Assembly (NCBI GenBank): GCA_019096155.1 | Contig: JAHCVI010000003.1 | Span: 4,588,001 to 4,652,000, forward strand | Length of the DNA stretch: 64,000 bases | Direction of reading: 5' to 3' | Origin: Staphylotrichum longicolle | Lineage: Eukaryota > Ascomycota > Sordariomycetes > Sordariales > Chaetomiaceae | Shown here: positions 22,980 to 32,419 of the stretch, piece by piece | How positions within the stretch are numbered: position 1 is the first letter of the stretch | Layout of the letters: each line of letters begins with the position of its first letter | Position numbers and translations under genes: made by a program | Notes under the pieces: model-generated | The model's input: the letters and a program-made list of their open reading frames with translations, nothing else | Told to the model about the DNA's origin: nothing | Databases searched by the model: none

Positions 22980-24315
22980 TTGTGGCACAGCTTTGGTTGA
23001 AGACACAGGAAGCAAGAGCGATTGATGACGGCGACGGCGTGCTGCGGTCCGACGTCCCTCGCAAGAAAACAAACAAAACGCCAATTTCCAAAGGGGCGGC
23101 TTCGGCTTACGACGGCAGGCTCGAGCCGGATTTCACAGGTTGCGAATCGGTACTTGGGGCGTGTTTATCACTTTTCTAATGGATCAATCTTATTTTAAAG
23201 CAAGAAAAAAAATGTAGGAAAATAGGAGAAAGGGGAAAGCAGAAAGAGAGAGAGAGGAGAGGGAGAGGAAGAGGAAGAGGAAGAGGAAGAGGAAGAGGAA
23301 GAGGAAGAGGAAGAGGAAGAGGAAGAGGAAGAGGAAGAGGAAGAGGAAGAGGAAGAGGAAGAGGAAGAGGAAGAGGAAGAGGAGAGGAAGAGGAAGAGGA
23401 AGAGGAAGAGGAAGAGGAAGAGGAAGAGGAAGAGGAAGAGGAAGAGGAAGAGGAAGAGGAAGAGGAAGAGGAAGAGGAAGAGGAAGAGGAAGAGGAAGAG
23501 GAAGAGGAAGAGGGAAGAGGAAGAGGAAGAGGAAAGGAGGGAAGAGAAGAGGAAGAGGAAGAGGAAGAGGAAGAGGAAGAGGAAGAGGAAGAGGAAGAGG
23601 AAAGGAAAGTAATCTCTAGCTGTAGGTACAATTCCCTTACATTACCAAAAGCCTAAGTGCTTTCTGTGAGTGAAATAAAAGTACATGACTGACGACTGTC
23701 TGAGCTGCTTTGGTGTGCAGATTGATAGAGGAAGTTCGAGTCCACAACTCCACACATCCGAGGCAAAACCGGAAAAAAACATACAACACCAGGGATTCGC
23801 TGGTCGTCACCGACCCAACTACTGATCTGGCTCTCACGCGTTTGACTAGGGGAGAGCGGACGGGATCCCGTATTTTCGCGCGGATATGGTCGTATGTGAT
23901 AGACCGCGGTCAAAATTGGCCTCATAAGGAGAGGTGTTTCGTCTGTGCCGGTCTAAACAGGGAAGTCACTTACGACCGAAGCCTCAGTGAGAAGATTGGT
24001 CAGGCCCTCTGCTGGGAGTTGCAGACGATTACACAGTACACTTGCTCCCAGGTCTTGCAGATTGCCACCGACATCCTCCAGACCCACTCTGGTCCTCTTC
24101 TCACACAGCGCAGACCATCACACATTTTGCCTTGTCCTGGAGAACAGAAGAAGAAGAGAGTCTTGAGTAACGGATGATGGATTATGTATACTCGCGATTC
24201 CAAGAATTCCGGTATTTTGCAAGCATAGGTAGGTATCCTTGCCGCGGTTCCAACTGTTCGGCGTCCCGTCAACCATCATAAAACTGATGTTACACCCAGA
24301 GAAACAGAGCACCAT
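22980..24315. other. Intergenic region holding a large purine tract
   Basis: Apart from the GA-rich tract at 23241-23609, the sequence to 24315 shows only short frames without domains. It contains the promoter of the uncertain 22-kb gene and the 3' flank of the PrnB-like gene. Confidence 0.55.
23241..23609. repeat. 369-bp uninterrupted homopurine tract, mostly (GAGGAA)n
   Basis: Every base from 23241 to 23609 on the plus strand is A or G. Most of it is the hexamer gaggaa in register, with small breaks near 23381, 23513 and 23534-23546. Such mirror-symmetric purine tracts can form triplex (H-DNA), stall polymerases and change length by slippage. The poly-Ser/Pro-Leu frame on the minus strand is a by-product of the repeat, not a gene. 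Confidence 0.95.
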
Positions 24316-26439
24316 TTAACGCACCAGAGACTCGAGAAGCCCGGCAATACGCTCCAGCGCGTGCTGCACGGCAGACTGCTGGCTTGAAGATAAAACCTCT
24401 GCCGATACTGGAACGCTCTCGAGTGTTTTGAGAAGCCGCACCGCCTGCGCTTTGCACGCCTCCAGTGTCTCGCTCGCCTGTTCCGTCGTGGGCGACGAGC
24501 CCTCCCTTCCTTTACGCAAAGCGTCAAAGCGCTCAGCGGTGTTCGACGCTCCGCTATTAGCGACCGCCGCGGCGTGCGAGGCCATCGCCGGCACGTATTG
24601 CGTCCCCACACGTTCTTGCATTGTGGCCAGGAAGCGCTGCTTCTGGGCAGTCATGGCGCCGGGTTCCTCCTCGGAGGTTAACTTGCCCTCCACAAACGTC
24701 ATGTCGTTGGCGAAGGTGGCGTGCAAGTCAGACATCTTGTATGCCATGGCCACGGAAAAGTCGTAGAGCTCGCGCAAGGCCAGGCTGGCAAATTGACGCA
24801 CATCGAGGTTGCCAATCACAAACCGTGCGAGCTTTTCGGCAATGACGGGCTCCTGAAAGTGCGACACGGCGCTGAGATCGGCGGTCGCGTCGCGTCCGCT
24901 GCAGCTGACGATGATCTTGTCGCCGCCCGGATGCGCGCGCAGGTACTTGCTTGCGTCGTACACGCGGCCCTTGGCTGCAAACCAAAAGCCTACGGCACTG
25001 TTTGAATGCTCAACCAAGGTGGAGATGGCATAGGTCTTTGACGACGGTCGCCGTGCCTGCGACTTGGAGCTGCCGAACGTGCCCATGGCCGCGACGAGAG
25101 AGACGACATACCGGACGAGGGCCTGGATGACAAAGATGATGGGGATAATGCCGAGCTCGGCGAGGAGCTTCCCAGCCTTCAACTGTGATGCCGCCGCTTG
25201 GGGTGCCGTGACGGGCTCGCCTCCGCAGTAGCGTTCTTGCCGCGACTTCTCCAGCTCGCGGTGCACCGTCAGCCACTCTTCTTCCGCCATCTCGCCCTTG
25301 AAGCCGGCAATGGTAGCGGACCGGCCAACCTTGAAGGCCATGGGCAGGTAGGCGAAGACCTTGCGCCGGTGCATGCCCAGCAGGCCCATGGAGCCGCGAT
25401 ACTTCTCCTTGAGGCCTTCCCAGAGCGCCGTCAGCCCGGGTTCTTTTGCCGACGCCACAAAAGCAGCAACATCGACTTCGCCAGCTGCGGCAACGACGTC
25501 ACGCCAGTGCGGGGGGTAAGCCGCGCGGATGCGCTGCGCTTCCTCGCCCAGCCTGGCGTCGTACGCCCTGCGGCCGATGAAGGCGTCCATCATGTGGAAG
25601 AGAGGCGACGCTGTGCCGCCGGGTCCAGGAACGTCCGCGCGCAACGGCACGGCCAGCGGCGCCACCGACTTGGCCCACACCACCGGGTCGACGTGCGTCG
25701 CGTGCGTGGGGTTTGGGGCGATCTTCATCAGCGTCTTGCGCCCGATGCCCGAGAGGGTCTCGCCCATGGCAGCCAGAGCGGACTTTAGGCCGGCGGCGTC
25801 GTCGTTGAGCACCGCCCGCTGCGCGTCCACCACGCCGCCGAGCAATGGCGTGGCGCGTGAGAGAATCTCGGCCTGGGTGAGGTAAAAGACGTTTTCCTCC
25901 GCATTGTTCACCGTGGGGACTAACAGCGACAGGTTCTCGACACGGAACTCCTCGTCTGCTGGGTTGAGGTGCTTCCAGTTGTAGACAATCAGATCGATAT
26001 ACGTGAGGCATGGCATGTCCCGACCCAGACGCTTGCTGACTGTGTCCCATGGCCTCTGCACGCAGGCCGGCAGCTCGGTTGGCCCGCCCATGTCGGCGTG
26101 CACGTAGGCGTGGGCGACGATGGAGAGCACTGTGGAGGCACGGTGCAGGTAGGCATCGGGCAGGGACTTGTCATGTGCAGGGAGTTCGGGCATGGCGTTG
26201 ACCGAGTCGCGCAGCGTTTGGTCACGCAGTAGTTGCGGCAGCGCGGTGGCCAGGTCGTCCCATGCTTGGTGTGTGGGTGGCAGCGCGGTCAGGGGTTGCT
26301 GCGCCGGCATGAAGCCAGAACGATAAGAAAGGAAGCCCTGGTTTTCGTGGCCGTTGGCTTGGTTGGTCTTCTCCGCTCGCGCGATGACTCTGGCACAAGG
26401 TGATTGGTGGACATTGCTGTGGCGAATAGATGTAGACAT
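24316..26439 (-). CDS. PrnB/indoleamine-dioxygenase-superfamily haem protein fused to cytochrome b5
   Basis: A single exon encodes 707 residues. Residues about 50-420 match the PrnB family (PF08933, formerly DUF1864), relatives of indoleamine 2,3-dioxygenase: ELPACVQRPWDTVSKRLG, PCLTYIDLIVYNWKHLNP, SLLVPTVNNAEENVFYLT, GTASPLFHMMDAFIGRR and HRRKVFAYLPMAFKVGRSA. His357 in the last block is a candidate proximal haem ligand. A hydrophobic stretch (IIPIIFVIQALVRYVVSLVAA, 431-451) may anchor it to a membrane. Residues about 465-550 are a cytochrome b5 domain with HPGGDKII (503-510) and a second candidate ligand His527 in AVSHF. The remaining 150 residues are helical and unassigned. PrnB itself rearranges 7-chlorotryptophan in pyrrolnitrin biosynthesis; here an indole or tryptophan-like substrate is an inference. 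No tailoring-enzyme cluster surrounds it. ATG 26439 is chosen; the frame upstream opens only with GTG. Confidence 0.8.
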   Translation of the reverse strand: MSTSIRHSNVHQSPCARVIARAEKTNQANGHENQGFLSYRSGFMPAQQPLTALPPTHQAWDDLATALPQLLRDQTLRDSVNAMPELPAHDKSLPDAYLHRASTVLSIVAHAYVHADMGGPTELPACVQRPWDTVSKRLGRDMPCLTYIDLIVYNWKHLNPADEEFRVENLSLLVPTVNNAEENVFYLTQAEILSRATPLLGGVVDAQRAVLNDDAAGLKSALAAMGETLSGIGRKTLMKIAPNPTHATHVDPVVWAKSVAPLAVPLRADVPGPGGTASPLFHMMDAFIGRRAYDARLGEEAQRIRAAYPPHWRDVVAAAGEVDVAAFVASAKEPGLTALWEGLKEKYRGSMGLLGMHRRKVFAYLPMAFKVGRSATIAGFKGEMAEEEWLTVHRELEKSRQERYCGGEPVTAPQAAASQLKAGKLLAELGIIPIIFVIQALVRYVVSLVAAMGTFGSSKSQARRPSSKTYAISTLVEHSNSAVGFWFAAKGRVYDASKYLRAHPGGDKIIVSCSGRDATADLSAVSHFQEPVIAEKLARFVIGNLDVRQFASLALRELYDFSVAMAYKMSDLHATFANDMTFVEGKLTSEEEPGAMTAQKQRFLATMQERVGTQYVPAMASHAAAVANSGASNTAERFDALRKGREGSSPTTEQASETLEACKAQAVRLLKTLESVPVSAEVLSSSQQSAVQHALERIAGLLESLVR

Positions 26440-28151
26440 AGTGTCGCTCGTCGAAGGAGACACCGTAATTGTCGTTAAGTGTCTCTAGTTGGATAGGTGT
26501 CTTTTGTGCGCTAGAAATAGTCTTTCCGCTCTGGGCTTCAAAAGAACACTTATTCTGCTCCTACGCATCTATCTCGAAGAGAAGACGGCTCAGTTTATAT
26601 CTATCTTGGACAGCAAGAGGGCTCAGAAGATGAAGCCCTCCAAACTCCCAACTCCCAAGGGACACCGCAGGGATACCTCTTTCCCCAGTTCTCGCCATTC
26701 TATTTATGGTTCTACTAGACTCTGTGTTGAGGCGCACGCGGGGTGGCGGGGTTCGTCCGATGGCGTTCGCCCGGGATACCCTCGCCTGCTGCCAGATCTT
26801 GGAAAGTGTCTACCGAGCGTGCGAGGAACGGGCCGCGGGAAGAGATCCACGCAGTTCAGCCCTACGAAAGGCAGGCATATTTACTTTACGCAGACGGGGC
26901 GAGCACACAGTGAGGAAATCAGTATACTAGGCTTGCTATGTGGCTCGACGGCAAGTCATCCTTCAAACCCCACCTGAAAGAAACGGCAGTGAAGATAGGT
27001 AGCGACTCAGATGCCGGCGCTCACTAGACTTGCCGCAAACACGTACGGAGTACCTTACGCATCCCAAAAGCCCGGGGATATACAAGAAGGTGATCGGGAG
27101 TGATTCTGCTTTACACAGCGACGGCCTGGCACCGGAGAACGCCCAGACCCCCTCGGAGGGATGCTATGAGGAGGACGCTATGAGAGGTCGAGCGCAGCTT
27201 CAAGGCACTAGAGTGTGGCGCTGTCTGAGAGTTCATGAGAGAGGACCGTACTTTGACAGCCTCGCTTTGTCATTGTACTTCCTCGTGATTGGAATGAAAC
27301 CGCTTGAAATTCAACGCTCGAGACAAAACCTACAACTCAATCTTGACTGGAATGTTAGATCATCTCCAAAAGAAAGAACGAGCCACAAGGTATTCCACCT
27401 TCCGGGGTTGGGCCGTTGCCGCCACGTCTCATCCTTCAATTGATTCCCTGCTACTGGTACAAAAATCTCGTCTGGTGAACTAAAACGGCTCACAGGGGTA
27501 TCGTTACAGCGGGCAACACCTGATGTCATCTGCGGGGCCCCCAGGGATACGTTAACAAGGACAGAATGCTCTCTATCTTCATGTCGGTAGGGTTTCGCTG
27601 TGACCTCACACATTACGTCTTCATCTGAGCAGAGTTTACTATTTTCGCACCTGCTTGGTGTTACTTACAGTGCAATCAGGTCAAAGAGTCCACCTGGGAG
27701 ACAAAGGTGGGCTGCGCCCTGGCCAGACCTCCAATGGGGCAGGGGGGGCTTACGACGCCGCGAGTTGGTTGGATGGAACGCCTTGTGGTGTGGCCAAGAA
27801 CCACGCCACGGGCTGCTTCCAAGGCTGCCCGCTCAGCCTCAAGTTGACAGGCTGACAGACCCCTGGCTCGATTCAGAATGACAGTGGTTCCACCGAATTC
27901 AGCCTGAGGGAGCCTTAAAACTGCCTGGCAAACCGCCAAAAGGCAGGTATTCGCCGGGGTGGAAGAGGGTGGCGATGCAGGACAGGACGCCTGGCGTTTT
28001 GGGGACTTCCTGAGTGCACTGAAATTCGTGCAAACCCAGCGTTGATGGTTTCGGTTCTGTCCTCCAAGAGCTCCTCAGCTTACCTCCATATTAGCAAGTC
28101 ATCAACCAACAGCACCCACATTGAGTTTATCACCCAACAGCGAGTTCAAGC
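26440..28151. other. 1.7-kb divergent intergenic region
   Basis: Contains the promoter of the minus-strand PrnB-cytochrome b5 gene on the left and of the plus-strand 2EXR gene on the right. Open frames (for example 27030-27443 plus) show no domain or splice partner. Nothing else was recognised. Confidence 0.55.
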
Positions 28152-28985
28152 ATGCCCTCAACAAGACTGCAGGCTGCAAAGGCGCCGACAGAGGCCGAGG
28201 AGCCGGCACCCAGTGCCAGCTTTGAGCCCTTCGGCCGGCTCCCGCCCGACGTCCGACAAGAGGTCTGGCGCGCCGCATGCTCCCAGCCGACCTTCACGCC
28301 AGGCGTCTGCCATTTCACTGAAACGGACCACGCGGCGACATCGGAACCCGCACTTGTCGTGCACGAGCCCCGCAACGGCGACATCCTGGGCACCAACACC
28401 GAGGCCCACGACATGGCCCTGCTGTCGGACACCCCGGCCCGCGCCTACGACCCCGCGAGGGACATCCTGTACGTCACGCACGAGGCGTACTACTGCTTCA
28501 CGGGCCTGTGCCACGGCACGGGGCCGGAGTGGGTGACCAAGATCCGGCACCTCGCGATCGGCCTCCCGTCGGCCGACCAGTCGCTGTACCTGCCCATTGC
28601 CATGCGGCGGCTCGCGTCGCTCGAGACCCTCTCGGTTGTCTACCCCGGCCCGTCCGGCACGTTCGACTGGCAGACGGCCGTCGAGCCGCCGGCGGACAAG
28701 AGCACGCCCCTGCGACGCCTGACCGAGGAAGAGATGGGCGCCGTGACGATCACGGCCGACTACATGTACAACACGTGGGCCGGGGATTACCCTATACGGT
28801 GGACCAAGAAGATCCCGGAGCATTTGCAGATGGTGAAGAAGAATCTGGACGACAACTGCAGCCCGAGGAGTGCGGGAGACTTGTGGTCGACGCCGTTGTG
28901 GGATGACGAGGCCAAAGAGGTGGGGATCCGGTACGAGGCGAGGTGCTTCGAGGCGCTGCCCACGCCGAGGAAGTTTCACTCGTGA
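28152..28985 (+). CDS. 2EXR domain protein
   Basis: An intronless 277-residue protein starts at ATG 28152. The 2EXR signature (PF20150) is at residues about 25-45, FEPFGRLPPDVRQEVWRAAC, followed by the usual alternating strand/helix pattern (YDPARDILYVTHEAYY, KIRHLAIGL, LETLSVVYPG). 2EXR proteins are a very large fungal family of unknown biochemical function, often in variable genome regions. There is no signal peptide or membrane segment. A second 2EXR gene lies 2.9 kb downstream in the same orientation, past the metzincin gene. The reading frame is intact and GC-rich, so long antisense frames over it are shadows. Confidence 0.85.
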   Translation: MPSTRLQAAKAPTEAEEPAPSASFEPFGRLPPDVRQEVWRAACSQPTFTPGVCHFTETDHAATSEPALVVHEPRNGDILGTNTEAHDMALLSDTPARAYDPARDILYVTHEAYYCFTGLCHGTGPEWVTKIRHLAIGLPSADQSLYLPIAMRRLASLETLSVVYPGPSGTFDWQTAVEPPADKSTPLRRLTEEEMGAVTITADYMYNTWAGDYPIRWTKKIPEHLQMVKKNLDDNCSPRSAGDLWSTPLWDDEAKEVGIRYEARCFEALPTPRKFHS

Positions 28986-29248
28986 GGACTCAATCTGTAT
29001 CAGTGGCATTTTGTTTTGCTTTCAACATTTTGGCTTGTATTACTGTTGAAGTCTAGTGCGCCGATTCTTCGGCGCCAAGAGGTCAAGGCGTTTGGAGGTT
29101 GAAGAGATTTTGTCCCCGCTGAACCCCTTCAACCCCTTGTCCCGTCCTGCCTCTTGTTCTGCTCTCGCTCCCTCAGCAACCCAAACTACTCCCTGCACTT
29201 GGTGTCTGACGCGCGTACAACGAGAACGTCTTATTTCCAGCCAAGACG

Positions 29249-30466
29249 ATGCCGAGGGCTACATCATCTGGCTCCAGTAACCGGGGCAGCGGCCAACAGA
29301 ACGACGCACGCGGCGTAGCGGCCGACGGAGTGGCCGCAAACGCACGCCTCTGGCCTACCGACAAGCACCGTCTGAAGGTGCGCTTCCGCAACGGCGACGC
29401 GAGCGAGCGGGATATGGTGAAGCGTCTCGTCACCAAGCACTACCATGCCATCCCTATGCGGATCCGGTTCGAGTTCCTCGACGACGGCGCCCCCGGTCCC
29501 TCCGACATTCGCGTACTCTTCAACACGGACAAGTCATCGTCTTACGTCGGGCGCGACGCGGAGCAGCATCCCAGGCAGACGACCATGTGGCTCAACCGGC
29601 ACGAAGGCATACGGGACCAGGAGAAGAGACGCCTGCAGAGGCAGGCTGACGTCTTGCACGAGTTTGGCCACGCGCTAGGTATGAGGCACGAGCAGCAGCA
29701 CCCCGGCTTCATGGCCAAGTGGAACTACAGGGTGCTTCAGGAGAGGCATGGTTGGACGGCGGAGAAGGTGCGGATGAACTACGACAAGGTCGGTTCCGGG
29801 ACGACGTGGCCGGCCCCGTACGACCCTAAATCCATCATGCACTATCCCATCCGGCCAGGGGACGCGCTCAACTCGGTTGCGCCGGTGGTCCAAAACACGG
29901 TGCTCTCGGAGGGGGATAGGCAGTTGCTGATGGCCATCTACCCTGCTCCCTACGGGCCTCCTGTTCGGCCGACTTCAACAACCAGGCCGGAAACGAGACA
30001 GGCGGAGCGGACTCTAGCAAGGTGGCAGCCATACAAGAAGCGGGAACCCACAAAGACAAATCCCGGAGATCAGCGCGACACCGGGGCATACAAGAATGAC
30101 AAGGACATGATCGGGAGGCACGACAGCAGGGATCGCTCTCTTGCCTTGCGGCCACGGGGAGGAGGTGACCGCTGCCAGCCGGGCATCCGTCCTCGGGTAA
30201 ACCCAGGCCACGCCCAGATCGTCATCTGTGCCGGGGGTGGGTTCGCTTGTTCCTCTTCTAGGACCAGGGCAGGCGTCACCTTCAGTGGCACCTTCAACAG
30301 TGAGGTGATACACTTCGATTCCGGCGGTGGCATGCACGTCAGCAACACATGGGCAACCGCTGGCAGCGGTACCTACAGCAGTCAGGTGATAAGCTTCAGT
30401 CCAGACGGTGGCATACACATCAGCAACAGTGTGGGCGCTCAGTGGCAGCGGCACCTTCAGCGGTAA
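29249..30466 (+). CDS. Astacin-like (metzincin) zinc protease with C-terminal repeats
   Basis: A single-exon, 405-residue frame starts at ATG 29249. Residues 137-148 are HEFGHALGMRHE, the HExxHxxGxxHE zinc site of metzincins, and SIMHYP around 197 is the Met-turn, so this is a ZnMc/M12A-like endopeptidase. Upstream strands (HRLKVRFRNGD, IRFEFLDDGA, SDIRVLF, TTMWLN) fit the metzincin core. There is no signal peptide, unusual for a protease of this type. The region after residue 250 is basic and Pro-rich. From about residue 350 a unit of about 26 residues is repeated: GTFNSEVIHFDSGGGMHVSN, then GTYSSQVISFSPDGGIHISN. The frame ends at 30466 in QWQRHLQR, but a third unit (GTFSGKVINMSSDGGIHISK) continues in another frame to a stop at 30527. 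This is one extra or two missing bases near 30431. Confidence 0.82.
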   Translation: MPRATSSGSSNRGSGQQNDARGVAADGVAANARLWPTDKHRLKVRFRNGDASERDMVKRLVTKHYHAIPMRIRFEFLDDGAPGPSDIRVLFNTDKSSSYVGRDAEQHPRQTTMWLNRHEGIRDQEKRRLQRQADVLHEFGHALGMRHEQQHPGFMAKWNYRVLQERHGWTAEKVRMNYDKVGSGTTWPAPYDPKSIMHYPIRPGDALNSVAPVVQNTVLSEGDRQLLMAIYPAPYGPPVRPTSTTRPETRQAERTLARWQPYKKREPTKTNPGDQRDTGAYKNDKDMIGRHDSRDRSLALRPRGGGDRCQPGIRPRVNPGHAQIVICAGGGFACSSSRTRAGVTFSGTFNSEVIHFDSGGGMHVSNTWATAGSGTYSSQVISFSPDGGIHISNSVGAQWQRHLQR

Positions 30467-30527
30467 GGTGATAAACATGAGCTCCGATGGTGGCATACAC
30501 ATCAGCAAAACACGGGCGGTTCAATAG

Positions 30528-31086
30528 AAGAAACGTCATTGAGCGCGCAACAGATACTGGGCCTCACCAAACATAGAGGGAATCCCGGTTGTTTTGGGTT
30601 GGGTTGGGAGGGCGAGGAGGCAAAGGGTGGGAGTTCCTTGTACATCTGGCCGCTTTTCTGGCTGATGTCTCTCATACTACGGCCATTTTGTTCCCATTTC
30701 TCATACATCACTCTCTATCTCGAGACTTTCTTTTCCATATAACTTCTATTCTCATCGACAGAGCCTATACCCTAACCTACATAGCCGCCTTGAGGGCTTT
30801 TATCGCCGGCGTTCAATATTCAGCGTACATTTTCTATGGCGACAAAACCAAAAGGGGCGTCTTAAGTTTAGGGTTAAAGCTGTGTCCTTCCAATTCGCTC
30901 CTGCTCCTATCACGACCCCCTGCTTTTTTTGCCAAGTAATTGATCTGTTCCTTCTCTCTGTATTTGACAGTTGATTTGTTCAACAGATCCGAGCCAAAGG
31001 AACAAGTCTTCTAGTTCACCCGCCATTCCACTGAACAGTCAACAACACAGAATCAGCAACATACACTCTCATCAGCATTAGACGAC
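30528..31086. other. Intergenic spacer and promoter of the second 2EXR gene
   Basis: Pyrimidine-rich sequence with no supported gene lies between the metzincin gene and the second 2EXR gene. The CT-rich stretch at 30890-31020 is a plausible core promoter region for the latter. Confidence 0.55.
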
Positions 31087-32268
31087 ATGGCACAGCCTTT
31101 GAATGGTCAGCCTTCTCACTTTCACCCTTTTCCGCGGCTCCCCGCAGAGCTGCGGCGGATGATCTAGGAGTTTGTGCCGCGGCCGACGCGCATCATCGCC
31201 CAGATCCCTTGCCCAACTTGCGTCAACGGTCCACGTCTCGGCCCGGGGAAGAGACACTTTGCGAGGTACGCGTGTGGGTCGCAGTATATTACGCTGCCTC
31301 GGAGCGCGGCCATCTTTCCACCGCTGCATGCCTGCCGCGAGTCCCGCTGCCTGTTCTTCAAACACTTTAACTACGCACCGCGCTGCAATCACCCCAACGC
31401 GGACGCCTGCGCGTGCAACATCTGGTTCGAGTTTCCCTTCATCAGCTACGAGACGGACATATTCACCCACCTCTATCAGCATTGGAAGTGGGGAGATGAC
31501 CCTTTCGAGTGCCTGGACCGCGCCCGCATCCAGCACGTCGGCTTACGCTCCGGGTACACGGAGCTGACCTTCACCAAGTGCGTCTGGGATCTCGACCTGT
31601 CGACACTCCCGTCGTTGCGCTCCTTGTCGCTGATCATGCTTGGACCCACCCCAGGGCCGGCAGAGGGAGGTCGCGGTTGGTCGCAGATGAACGCATACGC
31701 TCTGGCGGGCCGAGAACCATCTGTCAAGTTTGAGGTGCGTGACATCTCACCAACTCAGCTCGAGCTTCATCCGTTCTTCAACCACTCGGGCATCATCAAA
31801 TCCAAGACCATTCAAACGGGTATCCCGAACTGGATCGAGGAATACGACGAGCGGCCCAAAACCATCCTGCTCCTCGTCAAGGCACTGCTGTGGCACTACG
31901 CCCACCGGGACAGGGACACGGTGAACCGCGAGGCCAAGGGTAGACTGGCACCGGACTACATGGCGCCCGATTTTGGGCCAGAAGACAAACCGTGCCCGCT
32001 GCCGGAGGCAAAAATGGAGGGCTGTGGCCCGGGACATACGCGACAGGAGATACTGGACTGGGTGCCGCCGTATCAGCTGGGTGTCAAATTTCTATGTGAG
32101 AGGGGGTGGCTCGCGGATCTGGAACACGTCGGCGTATTTGACGACGAGCGGACCAGGAAAGGCGACTTTGCCGCCTTTCACGAACTCAGAGACAAGTGGA
32201 TGGGATTATTCCCCTCGTCGGAGGACACGAGATGGGTTAAAGTTCCTAGGAGGAGCAAAACCACCTGA
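31087..32268 (+). pseudogene. 2EXR domain protein with a premature TAG at codon 27
   Basis: From ATG 31087 the protein begins MAQPLNGQPSHFHPFPRLPAELRRMI and then meets TAG at 31165-31167, exactly where the 2EXR consensus has Trp (R-x-x-I-W). After the stop the same frame continues without interruption for 367 residues to 32268 (EFVPRPTRIIAQIP ... DTRWVKVPRRSKTT), including a Cys-rich segment (HPNADACACN). One G-to-A change of TGG would explain it; on the other strand this is CpA to TpA, the preferred context of repeat-induced point mutation, although a single site proves nothing. A downstream ATG could still yield an N-terminally truncated protein. It is on the same strand as the 28.2-kb 2EXR gene but not closely similar to it. 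Confidence 0.75.
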
Positions 32269-32419
32269 TCAAGCACTGCTGTTAAGAGACGTCGACATCG
32301 AATATAACATGGAACGAGGGGTAGTCAACGCTTCAGCTCAAAATTCATGTTGTTGTATGCACCATTTTCCCAAGAACAAACCGAGCCGATGCTCGCCAAA
32401 ACAGCCACCGCCGCTCCCG

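Noticed and set aside
23176..23631. Minus-strand poly-Ser and Pro/Leu frame
   Set aside because: It is produced by the (GAGGAA)n tract; no start context, no other coding signal.
24316..26439. Pyrrolnitrin-like biosynthetic cluster around the PrnB-type gene
   Set aside because: No halogenase, oxygenase, NRPS/PKS or transporter gene typical of such a cluster lies next to it; neighbours are a purine tract and 2EXR genes.
28158..29009. Minus-strand 283-codon frame over the 2EXR gene
   Set aside because: Shadow of the GC-rich 2EXR gene; composition is Arg/Val/Gly-biased and there is no domain.
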